44,451 nt of DNA from an uncultured Bacteroidales bacterium. GTDB lineage: Bacteria > Bacteroidota > Bacteroidia > Bacteroidales > Paludibacteraceae. The notes beneath the pieces were generated by a model. That model worked only from the letters and a program-made list of their open reading frames with translations. It was not told where the DNA came from and searched no databases. The stretch lies in NCBI GenBank assembly GCA_902785605.1, contig CACZZL010000008.1, positions 72,538-116,988 on the forward strand, in the 5' to 3' direction. The position numbers were made by a program, and so were the translations under genes. Of this stretch, positions 1 through 7,488 are shown in pieces (within the stretch, counting starts at the first letter, position 1; each line of letters begins with the position of its first letter).

Positions 1-1
1 T

Positions 2-1384
2 ATGGAAGAAGAAGCCGGTTCGATCTCTGCGAAACGTGTCATCGGTGCACTCCGTTTCGAATATAACGAATTGGTAGGTCGTGTGGCTTCTTGGACGCCG
101 GATACACGTGCGAAGATGATGTTCTTCGTATCCTTCCCGTTTGATGTCAACGTAAGTGATATCTTCGGTTTGAATACCAACTATGGCGAAGCGTTCATCG
201 TTCAAGGATATAACGGTGCTAAGCGTGCAGAGAAGGGCTTCTTCAAGGGAGATGGAACAGACACCTTCTGGGAGACGCTGCCGGTTGATACCGTAATGCA
301 TGCAGGTGTAGGTTATGTTGTAACGCTGGATAACGACTATTTCAACGGTGATGTCGGTCATATCTGGGATAACAAGAGAGCAGGGGATCATGTATACATG
401 TACTTCCCGTCGGCTAATGATCCCGAACATCCGGTAATCATCAACTCGGACGACAAGACGATCAATGTTCCTGCGCACTTGTGTACGATCAACAGAACGT
501 TCAATAGCGGTAAACTCAACCACAAGTACACCGACTCGAACTGGAACTTGATGGGTGTACCTATCTTCCAGAACCACACCGGTAATGCTGAGTCGGGTAC
601 TCCGGGAGCTATCTTTACCGCTACTAAGGAGCCAGAGGATACTACAAGTTATGCAAATCCTGAGAATCCGGCGTTCGGTTACTTCTACGTATGGAATACA
701 GACAAGACATATACTATCCAGTCCGCGGTTGACTTTGTATTCAAACCGATGCATAGTTACATGGTTCAGTATGCCGGTGATGTGAAGTTCACTTGTGCAG
801 AACCGGTTGTACCTTCTTTGGCTCCGCGTAGAACGGAGATGAAGGAGAACTACAACATCGAGTTGCAAGTACTGAACAATAGTGGCGACATGCTCAACCA
901 TACGTATGTAGAGTTACGCGAGAATGCAGTAGATAGCTTCGCTCTGAATGAGGATATCTATATGATGAGTAGCAACAAGGCAGTGAGTGTATATACCTTC
1001 GCAGGAACGTATGACGTAGCAGCTAACGTGCTCTCTATTGGCAGTCATGTGGTACCGGTAGGTGTAATCGTTAAGCAGGCCGGTACGTACACCTTCACGA
1101 TGCCTTCGAACTTCAGCGGAACGGTAACGCTCGTGGATACCTTCGCGCAAACACGAACGAACCTGGCTATCGAGGATTATGAAGTAACTCTGCAGAAGGG
1201 TACGGACGAAGAGCGCTTCTATCTCGAAATCAACCCCAACAACGCTCCGACGGCTATTGATGGCGTAGAGGATGGCTCCGGTTCGCTTAAGGATGGTAAG
1301 GCACATAAGTTCATTATGAACGATATGATGTATATCCTGAAGGATGGCGTGCTGTATGATGCGCGTGGCGCAAGAGTGAAATAA
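2..1384 (+). CDS. C-terminal part of a large secreted surface protein (5' end outside the window)
   Basis: The reading frame is open to the window edge, so the Met at base 2 is probably internal and only the last 460 residues are visible. From about residue 38 it matches the C-terminal module of the 2078-residue protein at 13100-19336: both have a [FS]LP/SFPFD.NVSDI block, then a GYNGAKRA/TYDGATRA block, then HAGVGY. The last ~25 residues (KFIMNDMMYILKDGVLYDAR plus GARVK) follow the pattern K-x-I/L-x(4)-Y-I-L-x-G-x-[LV]-Y-D-A-x-G also seen there, resembling a sorting-type C-terminal tail of Bacteroidales secreted proteins. The next gene starts 6 bp downstream, so the two are probably co-transcribed. 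The specific function is unknown; a cell-surface or exported location is inferred. Confidence 0.8.
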   Translation: MEEEAGSISAKRVIGALRFEYNELVGRVASWTPDTRAKMMFFVSFPFDVNVSDIFGLNTNYGEAFIVQGYNGAKRAEKGFFKGDGTDTFWETLPVDTVMHAGVGYVVTLDNDYFNGDVGHIWDNKRAGDHVYMYFPSANDPEHPVIINSDDKTINVPAHLCTINRTFNSGKLNHKYTDSNWNLMGVPIFQNHTGNAESGTPGAIFTATKEPEDTTSYANPENPAFGYFYVWNTDKTYTIQSAVDFVFKPMHSYMVQYAGDVKFTCAEPVVPSLAPRRTEMKENYNIELQVLNNSGDMLNHTYVELRENAVDSFALNEDIYMMSSNKAVSVYTFAGTYDVAANVLSIGSHVVPVGVIVKQAGTYTFTMPSNFSGTVTLVDTFAQTRTNLAIEDYEVTLQKGTDEERFYLEINPNNAPTAIDGVEDGSGSLKDGKAHKFIMNDMMYILKDGVLYDARGARVK

Positions 1385-1390
1385 AATTGA

Positions 1391-1753
1391 ATGAATAATA
1401 TGAGAAAATTAGTAATTATGATGATCATGGGGGTGGCGCTGATGGCGCTACCCGCCTTGGCGCAAGAGCAGGAGTGGAAATCGACTTCTGCGATGCAGAC
1501 TTCCGGTAGCGCCTATACGCCGCAGGTGAATGCCGTTGGGGCGACCGGAGTGGCAGAAATGGCGACAACGACTAATGGGTCGAGCGCTTCGACGCCGAAT
1601 CGTGCGAAACGTTCTACGGATAATCCGGGTGAACCGGCTCCCGAATTTCACGATGAAGATTCGCCTATCGGTGATGCCGTTCTGCCGCTGCTGCTGTTCG
1701 CGGGCGCGTTCCTTATTTGGCGCGCAGCGCGTCCCCGCGCGGTAAAGGAGTAA
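1391..1753 (+). CDS. Small exported protein with C-terminal PxGD-transmembrane-Arg tail
   Basis: Unrecognised 120-residue protein. An ATG at 1400 (MRKLVIMMIMGVALMALPALAQ) gives a tidier signal peptide than the ATG at 1391. After cleavage there is a Ser/Thr/Ala-rich stretch of about 70 residues with no evident fold, then SPIGD at about residue 90, a hydrophobic span (AVLPLLLFAGAFLIW) and the basic end RAARPRAVKE. The same C-terminal architecture (PVGD, membrane span, RRFRREEK) is in the protein at 12406-13083, which also directly follows a large surface protein. The tripartite tail is reminiscent of C-terminal sorting/anchoring signals such as PEP-CTERM, but no sorting enzyme is visible here. 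The last 11 codons lie in a direct repeat whose second copy is at 3754. Confidence 0.75.
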   Translation: MNNMRKLVIMMIMGVALMALPALAQEQEWKSTSAMQTSGSAYTPQVNAVGATGVAEMATTTNGSSASTPNRAKRSTDNPGEPAPEFHDEDSPIGDAVLPLLLFAGAFLIWRAARPRAVKE

Positions 1754-1844
1754 AATGTTAGCTTCGCTCCCCATGAGCGAAAGATGAAAAATGATAAAAA
1801 ATGGCATACAAACTTGCGTATGTCATTTTTTTTTTGTAATTTTG
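1721..1844 (+). repeat. 124 bp direct repeat, left copy
   Basis: Almost identical to 3754-3877, 2033 bp downstream. It covers the last 11 codons of the preceding small gene, a small hairpin (TTCGCTC-N5-GAGCGAA, within 1762-1780) and the inverted-repeat promoter element. Differences are mostly in the A/T-runs and the base after ATGAT. The two copies bracket the BRO-like and DUF3800 genes. Confidence 0.85.
1796..1844 (+). promoter_or_regulatory. Inverted-repeat promoter element, copy 1
   Basis: TGGCATAC (1802-1809) and GTATGTCA (1818-1825) form an imperfect inverted repeat flanked by an A-run and a T-run. TTG at 1814-1816, in the loop of the repeat, lies exactly 20 bases before TAATTTTG (1837-1844), which matches the Bacteroidota -33/-7 promoter. 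The start codon of the BRO-like gene follows at 1862. The symmetry over the -33 box suggests an operator; alternatively the A-hairpin-T structure could also terminate upstream transcription. Confidence 0.7.
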
Positions 1845-1861
1845 TACAAAATTTGAGACTT

Positions 1862-2755
1862 ATGGCAACGCACGATTTGGTAAAAATGTTCGATAGCTCA
1901 AAAATCCGCGTGGTTTGGGATGATGAGCAGGAGAAGTACTTCTTCTCGGTAGTAGATGTGGTTGGTGTTCTCACAGAACAACAAACAGCGCGTAGTGCAA
2001 CAATATATTGGGCCGTAGTGAAAAAACGCCTTAAAGAGGAAGGCGCAGATGAACTGATTACAAATTGTAAACAGTTGAAATTAGTTGCCTCAGATGGCAA
2101 GCGCCGCGAAACAGATGTGGCTGATTTAGAAGGCATTCTGCGTATCATCCAATCTGTTCCGTCGAAGAAGGCGGAGCCGATTAAACGTTGGCTGGCGCAG
2201 GTAGGAAGCGAACGCTTCCGTCAGTTGCAGGACCCGGAACGGAGCATAGAGCAAGCGATATTGGACTACCGTCGTTTGGGTTATTCGGAGGCTTGGATCA
2301 ACCAACGTATCAAGACCATTGAGATTCGTAAGGGTTTGACAGATGAATGGAAGCGGAGTGGGGTAGAGAGCGAATTGGACTATGCTTCCCTGACGGATAT
2401 TATGTATCGTGCATGGTCCGGGATGAACGCTCGTGAGTATAAGAAATACAAGGGACTGCGACAGGAGAGTTTGCGCGACAACATGACCAATGTGGAGTTG
2501 ATGCTGAATGGTTTGGCTGAAGCTGCCGCTACGGAGATTTCTCAAGAGCGCAATCCGCAAGGATACAATGAGACAGCGGCTATTGCGAATGAAGGAGGCG
2601 AGGTCGCTGACGCAGCTCGTCAGAATCTGGAGCAGCGGTTAGGACGCAGCGTCATCTCCAGCCGAAGAGCCGTCAACTTCACTACCCCTCCTGATGAATT
2701 ACCTTTGCCTAAGGACCCAAATGAGGAGGAAGAAATTACGGATATAGGAAAGTAA
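1862..2755 (+). CDS. BRO/DinD-like antirepressor-family protein
   Basis: 297 residues from ATG 1862. The frame extends back to 1784, but those 26 codons run through the promoter and inverted repeat, so the upstream start is rejected. The N-terminal ~110 residues (KIRVVWDDEQEKYFFSVVDV, VLTEQQTARSATIYWAVVKK, later KRRETDVADLEGILRIIQSV) match the BRO N-terminal domain found in phage antirepressors and DinD-type proteins. The remainder is helical and charged (QAILDYRRLGYSEAWINQRI), as in the chromosomal Bacteroidota members that often stand alone. The role is probably DNA binding or regulation. It shares its promoter element with the two following genes, so it may be part of a co-regulated accessory set; whether it acts on that element cannot be told from sequence. 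Confidence 0.8.
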   Translation: MATHDLVKMFDSSKIRVVWDDEQEKYFFSVVDVVGVLTEQQTARSATIYWAVVKKRLKEEGADELITNCKQLKLVASDGKRRETDVADLEGILRIIQSVPSKKAEPIKRWLAQVGSERFRQLQDPERSIEQAILDYRRLGYSEAWINQRIKTIEIRKGLTDEWKRSGVESELDYASLTDIMYRAWSGMNAREYKKYKGLRQESLRDNMTNVELMLNGLAEAAATEISQERNPQGYNETAAIANEGGEVADAARQNLEQRLGRSVISSRRAVNFTTPPDELPLPKDPNEEEEITDIGK

Positions 2756-2762
2756 TTTTACA

Positions 2763-2811
2763 AAAAATGGCATACAAATTTGCGTATGTCATTTTTTTTG
2801 TTGTACCTTTG
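2763..2811 (+). promoter_or_regulatory. Inverted-repeat promoter element, copy 2
   Basis: Second copy of the TGGCATAC/GTATGTCA inverted repeat with flanking A- and T-runs. TTG at 2780-2782 and TACCTTTG at 2804-2811 are 21 bases apart. The DUF3800 start codon is at 2836. The stretch before it (ATTTTACAAAAAATGGCATAC) closely resembles that of copy 4 and differs from copies 1 and 3. Confidence 0.7.
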
Positions 2812-2835
2812 CCGAAAAATTAGAGAAACGATTGG

Positions 2836-3579
2836 ATGAAATATTATTTGTATATAGACGAATGTGGAGATAATAATCTCAAGAATTTTGATGAACAATT
2901 CCCGATTTTTACTCTTTGTGGTGTCATTGTCAGTGAGGAGAAACGCGAGTGGTTGGAACAAGAAGTGCAGGCATTGAAGGAAGAGTTCTGGGGAAACCAA
3001 TATACCATACTTCATTCTCGCGATATCCGTAAATGTCAACGAGGATTTGAAATCTTGTTCGACTTGGACGTGAAGAAGCGTTTTTATGAGCGTGTAAATG
3101 CTATTCTTGGAACAGCAGATGTCTATACAATCGTAGCATGCGCAATATTAAAGGAACCATACATTCGCAATTATGGCCGCTTGAATGACGTGTATGCCCA
3201 ATCGCTATCGTTTGTCTTAGAAAGAGCGGTCTTCTATTTGGATAGTCTGAATGCAGCGGAAGAGATAGAACTGCATACTGTAGTTGAGCAGCGAGGGAAG
3301 AAAGAGGATGAGAAGTTACGTATGTTCTACAATCAACTGCTTGGACAAGGCACCTATTGGGCAAGTGCAGAGCGGCTGAGACAATATGCCAAATCCTTCA
3401 AGCTTCTTCCTAAGAAAGCTAATGTGGTAGGCTTACAGGTGGCGGACTTGGTAGCATATCCAATAACACGACATATATTGGATCCTAATGAGCCGAATAT
3501 GGCTTACGAAGTGATAAAAGATAATATTTATTCAGAGAACATGAAGCAGGTGGGCATAAAGATTATCCCGAATGCATAA
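2836..3579 (+). CDS. DUF3800 domain protein
   Basis: 247 residues, the usual length for DUF3800. It begins MKYYLYIDECGD, the Y-x-D-E-[CS]-G motif that defines the family N-terminus, and ends with GLQVADLVAYPITRHI, matching the conserved Q-x-A-D-[LM]-[VI]-A-[YN] motif. The acidic residues in these motifs, plus E in the central ELHTVVEQRG stretch, are consistent with the RNase H-like fold proposed for the family. The biochemical activity is not established. DUF3800 genes are common in accessory and defence-rich regions. It has its own promoter copy and is followed by a strong hairpin at 3581-3608, so it is probably transcribed alone. ATG 2836 sits about 25 bases after the -7 box. Confidence 0.85.
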   Translation: MKYYLYIDECGDNNLKNFDEQFPIFTLCGVIVSEEKREWLEQEVQALKEEFWGNQYTILHSRDIRKCQRGFEILFDLDVKKRFYERVNAILGTADVYTIVACAILKEPYIRNYGRLNDVYAQSLSFVLERAVFYLDSLNAAEEIELHTVVEQRGKKEDEKLRMFYNQLLGQGTYWASAERLRQYAKSFKLLPKKANVVGLQVADLVAYPITRHILDPNEPNMAYEVIKDNIYSENMKQVGIKIIPNA

Positions 3580-3657
3580 AAAAGGATTGCCCGAACCGGC
3601 AATCCTTTCCAACCGGGGACACCCCAGTCCATAATTCCGACTCGCGGAATGTTCTCG
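3577..3657 (-). ncRNA. Candidate small RNA with intrinsic terminator
   Basis: On the minus strand a good promoter (TTG 3692-3690, 20 bases, TACCTTTG 3669-3662) is followed about 80 bases later by a perfect 11-bp stem (AAAGGATTGCC/GGCAATCCTTT) and a run of T. A small hairpin, TTCCG-N5-CGGAA, lies near the 5' end. The span has no convincing ORF of its own. A short untranslated RNA of roughly 80 nt fits best; the exact ends are inferred. It is encoded opposite the 3' end of the DUF3800 gene. Confidence 0.45.
3581..3608. terminator. Hairpin terminator, convergent
   Basis: Perfect 11-bp stem AAAGGATTGCC / GGCAATCCTTT with a 6-base loop, directly after the DUF3800 stop codon. The T-run is on the minus-strand side, so it is a canonical intrinsic terminator for minus-strand transcription and a simple hairpin for the plus strand. 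Confidence 0.75.
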
Positions 3658-3661
3658 GGTG

Positions 3662-3692
3662 CAAAGGTACAACTTTTTTTTGATATGTGCAA
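3662..3692 (-). promoter_or_regulatory. Promoter of the candidate small RNA
   Basis: TTG at 3692-3690, 20-base spacer, TACCTTTG at 3669-3662 on the minus strand. The layout equals that of other promoters in the window. No minus-strand protein gene follows. Confidence 0.55.
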
Positions 3693-3753
3693 CAATTTTG
3701 TGAAATAATTTACAAAAATGTTAATTTTTAAGCAAAATTGTGAAGTTTTGTGC

Positions 3754-3877
3754 CGCGCAGCGCGTCCCCGCGCGGTAAAGGAGTAAAATGTTAGCTTCGC
3801 TCCCCATGAGCGAAAGATGAAAAATGATGAAAAATGGCATACAAATTTGCGTATGTCATTTTTTTGCAGTAATTTTG
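3754..3877 (+). repeat. 124 bp direct repeat, right copy
   Basis: Near-identical copy of 1721-1844. Here it is outside a gene: the first 33 bases still read as the last 10 codons plus stop of the small PxGD protein, preceded by unrelated AT-rich sequence. This indicates a duplicated fragment rather than a functional gene end. Confidence 0.85.
3832..3877 (+). promoter_or_regulatory. Inverted-repeat promoter element, copy 3
   Basis: Third copy of the TGGCATAC/GTATGTCA repeat. TTG 3847-3849 and TAATTTTG 3870-3877 are 20 bases apart. It drives the nuclease gene starting at 3902, 24 bases after the -7 box; the spacing in copy 1 is 17. Confidence 0.7.
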
Positions 3878-3901
3878 CGGCAAATTTCAAAGTTTAGCCT
3901 T

Positions 3902-5026
3902 ATGGATAAGCAAGTAGCACATGTGTCTGGTAGTGAATATGCTCAGGATTTCGCGCAGATAGTGCAAATTATAGAGAACAACCGTTCGCAAGCGATACAG
4001 GTCATAAACCATGCCTCTGTACTGACGGCATGGCAAGTTGGTGCGTATGTGTCCGATAGGATTAAGAATGCTGCGTGGGGCTCCAAAGTGGTGCAACAAT
4101 TGGCGGAATATATCCACACCCAAAACCCAACTTTAAAGGGGTGGAGTAAACGTACAATCTACAAGATGGTGCAGTTTTATGAGACATATACTACAGTACA
4201 ATTTGTGGGAAGAGCTACATCGTTAAAATTGCTTTCGAAACCAGCAGATGAAATTGTGCCAACGGAATCGGCACAAATTAAATCATCATCAATTGTGCCA
4301 ATCTCATCGGCACAAATTCCAAAGTTCTTATTGAGAACAACATGGAGCAATCACCAAGTTATAATGAATAGATGCGAACTCGTTGATCAGCAGATATTCT
4401 ATATTCTCTATGCTGAGCATGAGCATCTCAAATATCAAGAGCTTGAGCGCGCCATCAAATCGGATGCCTACTCGCGCGTGCTGAGCGATAAGAAAATGCA
4501 ATCCGCTATCCTAAAAGAGACCTATCCGCAAGCAGAGGTGTTGCTTAAAGACAAATCCATCTTAGAGTTCTTGGGTTTGCCGCAAAGATACAAGGAGTCG
4601 AAGTTGCGTAATGAGATAGTGTCGCACATGAAGGAGTTTATTCTGGAGATGGGTAAGGACTTTCTCTTTGTGGATCAAGAGCATACGCTTGAAGTCGGAG
4701 GACAAAACTTCCGCTGCGATTTGTTGTTCTACCATCGAGCTCTGCAGTGCCTTGTGGCTATTGAACTGAAAACAACAACATTTGATCCGCGTGATTTGGG
4801 GCAATTGGAGTTCTACTTGGAGGCGCTTGACCAAAATGAGAAACGCAGTAATGAAAATCCGAGTATAGGCATCTTGATGTGCAGGGATGCCAATCCGGAG
4901 GTGGTGCGCTATGCGCTTAATCGTAGCATTAGCCCGACGATGGTGTCTAAGTACGAAGAGCAATTAAAGGTCGGCAGCGTTATTCAACGCAGTTTGGAGG
5001 AGTTCGTGGAGTTCTTGGATAAATGA
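3902..5026 (+). CDS. YhcG-type (DUF1016) PD-(D/E)XK nuclease domain protein
   Basis: 374 residues from ATG 3902; the frame extends to 3824 but only through the promoter element. The N-terminal half (residues ~10-115, INHASVLTAWQVGAYVSDRI then GWSKRTIYKMVQFYETY) is the DUF1016/YhcG N-terminal helical domain. The C-terminal half (residues ~225-370) is the YhcG C-terminal nuclease domain: FRCDLLFYH near residue 271 supplies the catalytic Asp and VAIELKTTTF near 287 the E-x-K. IGILMCRDANPEVVRYAL is also characteristic. Family members are predicted nucleases common in Bacteroidota genomes and accessory regions. A low-complexity hinge around 110-145 contains two near-copies of IVP(T/I)(E/S)SAQI. 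Substrate and partner are unknown. Confidence 0.88.
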   Translation: MDKQVAHVSGSEYAQDFAQIVQIIENNRSQAIQVINHASVLTAWQVGAYVSDRIKNAAWGSKVVQQLAEYIHTQNPTLKGWSKRTIYKMVQFYETYTTVQFVGRATSLKLLSKPADEIVPTESAQIKSSSIVPISSAQIPKFLLRTTWSNHQVIMNRCELVDQQIFYILYAEHEHLKYQELERAIKSDAYSRVLSDKKMQSAILKETYPQAEVLLKDKSILEFLGLPQRYKESKLRNEIVSHMKEFILEMGKDFLFVDQEHTLEVGGQNFRCDLLFYHRALQCLVAIELKTTTFDPRDLGQLEFYLEALDQNEKRSNENPSIGILMCRDANPEVVRYALNRSISPTMVSKYEEQLKVGSVIQRSLEEFVEFLDK

Positions 5027-5070
5027 TGCCGCTCCGCGTTAAGCCGTTAACGGGTTGGCATAAATTTTAC

Positions 5071-5119
5071 AAAAAATGGCATACAAATTTGCGTATGTCA
5101 TTTTTTTTTTGTAATTTTG
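5071..5119 (+). promoter_or_regulatory. Inverted-repeat promoter element, copy 4
   Basis: Fourth copy of the inverted repeat. TTG 5089-5091 and TAATTTTG 5112-5119 are 20 bases apart. It lies upstream of the PCMD-like gene, which may have acquired the element from the neighbouring accessory genes. Confidence 0.7.
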
Positions 5120-5170
5120 CGAGCAAAATCGCAAAACACGGAAGTGAATATGCTGAAGATTAGTGTGAAT

Positions 5171-6250
5171 ATGAGAAAAACGATATTAGTAATAGCATGG
5201 ATGGTGGCTGTGGTGAGTTATGCGCAGCAACTGCCGGATACTCATTTTGAGGATTGGTCGCGCACCTATAACGGAGACGCGCAGTTGGTGAACTGGAACG
5301 GGTCGAACGTGTCCCAGGTGGGAATGAAATTTACGTTCATGTTTCAGAAACCCGGTCGTACGGGATCGTGTGCGTATGTGACCGACCGTGAGATCGGTGC
5401 CATCGGTATCACCGCTACCGGCCCGGGTTACATGAGCCTCGGTCAGCCTTGGCAGTACATGAAAGGGTTGACCATCAAGAGTGCCACCGCCGGAACGGAA
5501 GGCGGAATCGCGTGGACCCATCGTCCCGATACGATCGCCGTTTGGGTGAAGCGTACCGGCGCCAATACGGACAAAGAGGATTTTCATATCCTCTACTACT
5601 CGTGGATAGGCACCGCCAAGAGTCATCAGTACAAGAATAAAGTGGGCGGTTGCACCTCGACCGAGCGTATCAACGAGGAGTCGGATATCCGTTCGGCGAC
5701 CAACGGGAACGAGTGCGGCATCGACCAGCCTGTCAAACAAGTGGCGGAGGGTTGGTACCGCGCGCGTGCCAAGTACAACGATTGGACACTCATCAAGGTG
5801 CCGATCCTCTACAAGAACGACGGCCGTCCGACGATGTGCAACGTCATCTTCTCTGCCGGTAATTATCCTGCCTTCCGCGCCAACGACGGCCTGTACGACG
5901 GAAACGGACTGTATGTGGACGATGTGGAGCTGATTTACTCGTCCCGCATTGACCGGTTGACCATCAACGGTACGGTGTGGAAAGAGTTCAACCCCAACAG
6001 CGAAGCGGTGCAAACGGTGTCCTTGACAGCGTTAGGGGTTACCGGTGACGGGTTACGGGTTGCGGGATATCGCGGAATAGGTACGCTGACGAACATCAAA
6101 GGGGAGAAAGCGCGCTTCAACGGCCGTAAGTTAGGCGCGAACGAGATGACCGTCGAGCCGGGAGAGATCAACGGCAAGCCGTGGACTATTACCGTCAAGG
6201 CGGAAGATGGAAGCTCTGTACATACGTACAGATTGAAGATTGTAAAATGA
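5171..6250 (+). CDS. PCMD-like secreted protein
   Basis: About 359 residues from ATG 5171 (MRKTILVIAWMVAVVSYAQQ, a clear signal peptide); ATG 5150 is an alternative, while ATG 5117 overlaps the -7 box. The mature protein begins LPDTHFEDWSRTYNG and continues with an LKSATAGTEGGIAWTHRPDTIAVWV-like sandwich, resembling the PCMD (putative carbohydrate metabolism) domain of Bacteroidales exported proteins. The last ~90 residues (IDRLTINGTVWKEFNPNSEA then TYRLKIV) look like a second small beta domain. An in-frame block at 6035-6066 is a reverse-oriented GTAACCC heptamer array encoding GVTGDGLRVAG. The stop is followed by a heptamer array leading directly into the next gene. Function is unproven; an extracellular or outer-surface location is inferred. 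Confidence 0.7.
   Translation: MRKTILVIAWMVAVVSYAQQLPDTHFEDWSRTYNGDAQLVNWNGSNVSQVGMKFTFMFQKPGRTGSCAYVTDREIGAIGITATGPGYMSLGQPWQYMKGLTIKSATAGTEGGIAWTHRPDTIAVWVKRTGANTDKEDFHILYYSWIGTAKSHQYKNKVGGCTSTERINEESDIRSATNGNECGIDQPVKQVAEGWYRARAKYNDWTLIKVPILYKNDGRPTMCNVIFSAGNYPAFRANDGLYDGNGLYVDDVELIYSSRIDRLTINGTVWKEFNPNSEAVQTVSLTALGVTGDGLRVAGYRGIGTLTNIKGEKARFNGRKLGANEMTVEPGEINGKPWTITVKAEDGSSVHTYRLKIVK
6035..6066 (+). repeat. In-frame heptamer block (GTAACCC family, reverse orientation)
   Basis: Read on the minus strand: GCAACCC GTAACCC GTCACCG GTAACCC. It lies inside the PCMD-like gene without breaking its frame. Confidence 0.8.
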
Positions 6251-6272
6251 AGATTGGAGATTGAAGATTGGA
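6251..6272 (+). repeat. Heptamer array (AGATTGG unit) at a gene junction
   Basis: AGATTGG AGATTGA AGATTGG A directly after the TGA stop of the PCMD-like gene. The likely TTG start of the next gene (6268) is part of the array. Confidence 0.8.
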
Positions 6273-7488
6273 ATTTTTTGAAAACATAGCGTGGTATGAG
6301 TGGACGCTGATCGGCGTGCTGTTGCTGCTATTCATTGCGCAGATTTATTGGTACGCGCGTTACCTGTGTGCGCCGGCGCGGAAATTAAGGAGAGATAAGA
6401 AATCCCCCGTAACCGGTAACCCGTCCCCTGTAACCGACGGCGTATCCGTCATCCTCTGTGCGCATAACGAGAGCGAGAACCTGTCGTACTATCTGCAGGC
6501 CTTGCTGACGCAGGATTATCCGACGTACGAGGTGATTGTCGTGGACGATGGTTCGGAAGACAGCACACGGGACGTGATCGAGCGATACATGGTGCGCGAC
6601 CCGCGTCTAAGGATGACTTTTGTTCCGTACGGCGCACGTGTTCGTTCGACCAAGAAGTTAGCGCTGACGCTCGCTGCCAAAGCGGCCCAATACGACTACC
6701 TGTTGCTCACCGACGCAGACTGCGTACCCGAGTCCAAGCATTGGATCAGCGAGATGATGGGGGGATTCGGTTACGGGTTACCGGTTACGGGTGACGGGAA
6801 GGAAGTGGTCCTTGGCTTCAGCCCGTACTTTGAGACGAAGGGACATATCAATCGTCTGGTGCGTTTTGATACGCTGTTCAACGGCCTGCATTACCTCGGC
6901 GCTGCGCTGTGCGGTCATCCGTATATGGGTGTCGGACGTAACCTGGCGTACCGCAAATCGCTCTTCTTCGAGTCGGGCGGTTTCACGCATATGATGAACA
7001 ATAGGGCAGGGGACGATGACCTGTTCGTCAACCATGTGGCGACCAAAGCCAATACAGCCGTGGTACTGAGCCGCGACAGTTATACCTGGTCGCTGTCCAA
7101 GACGACGATGAAAGATTGGTGGCAGCAGAAACGGCGTCATCTGTCCGTCTCACCGTCGTACAAAGGTATAACCCAGTTCCGCTTGACGCTGGAACCGCTG
7201 ACGCGCGGATTGTTCTACGCTGCTGTGATCGGAACGATCGTCTATGCGTGCCTGCGTTATCCGATTCAGTTCCTGCAACTGGGATTCGGTATGTGGGAGT
7301 TGCTGCTCTGTTGTGCGGTAGGCTTGTTCCTCGTGCGTTGGATCACCCAGACCGCCATCATCAACGTGTCCGCACGACGTATGGGGCTGCGGCGGTTTAA
7401 TATGTTCAGCATTCTGTGGTTCGACATCGCACTTCCGCTGGTCAACCTCTATATGCTGCTCGTCCCGAAGAAATATAATTGGAAGTAA
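6268..7488 (+). CDS. Membrane-bound GT2 family glycosyltransferase
   Basis: 406 residues starting at TTG 6268; no in-frame ATG occurs before the catalytic domain. An N-terminal membrane helix (WTLIGVLLLLFIAQIYWYA) is followed by the GT-A core: SVILCAHNESENL, VVDDGSEDS (~residue 90), LTDADC (~148, nucleotide-sugar/metal binding), GDDDLFVN (~248, catalytic base) and QQKRRH (~286, Q-x-x-R-R/W-type motif). Two C-terminal membrane helices (LLLCCAVGLFLVRWI and FDIALPLVNLYMLLV) suggest a processive or lipid-linked enzyme at the inner membrane. Two in-frame GTAACCC-family blocks encode SPVTGNPSPVTDG between the first helix and the catalytic core and GYGLPVTGDGKEV after the DAD motif, both likely surface loops. 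The sugar specificity is unknown. Confidence 0.88.
   Translation: MEFFENIAWYEWTLIGVLLLLFIAQIYWYARYLCAPARKLRRDKKSPVTGNPSPVTDGVSVILCAHNESENLSYYLQALLTQDYPTYEVIVVDDGSEDSTRDVIERYMVRDPRLRMTFVPYGARVRSTKKLALTLAAKAAQYDYLLLTDADCVPESKHWISEMMGGFGYGLPVTGDGKEVVLGFSPYFETKGHINRLVRFDTLFNGLHYLGAALCGHPYMGVGRNLAYRKSLFFESGGFTHMMNNRAGDDDLFVNHVATKANTAVVLSRDSYTWSLSKTTMKDWWQQKRRHLSVSPSYKGITQFRLTLEPLTRGLFYAAVIGTIVYACLRYPIQFLQLGFGMWELLLCCAVGLFLVRWITQTAIINVSARRMGLRRFNMFSILWFDIALPLVNLYMLLVPKKYNWK
6404..6435 (+). repeat. In-frame GTAACCC heptamer block in the GT2 gene (first)
   Basis: GTAACCG GTAACCC GTCCCCT GTAACCG encodes PVTGNPSPVT between the N-terminal helix and the catalytic domain. Confidence 0.85.
6769..6798 (+). 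repeat. In-frame GTAACCC heptamer block in the GT2 gene (second, reverse)
   Basis: GGTTACGGGTTACCGGTTAC followed by GGGTGACGGG, the reverse complement of the same unit. It encodes GYGLPVTGDG in the loop after the DAD motif. Confidence 0.85.

Noticed and set aside
1784-1861. Upstream ATG extending the BRO-like protein by 26 residues
   Set aside because: These codons run through the repeated promoter element; the nuclease gene has an equal 26-codon false extension at 3824-3901.
1721-5119. Integron-like cassette array (repeat, one ORF, repeat)
   Set aside because: The repeat is an inverted repeat over a promoter, lies upstream of genes rather than as an attC site after them, lacks recognisable core sites, and no integrase gene is in the window.
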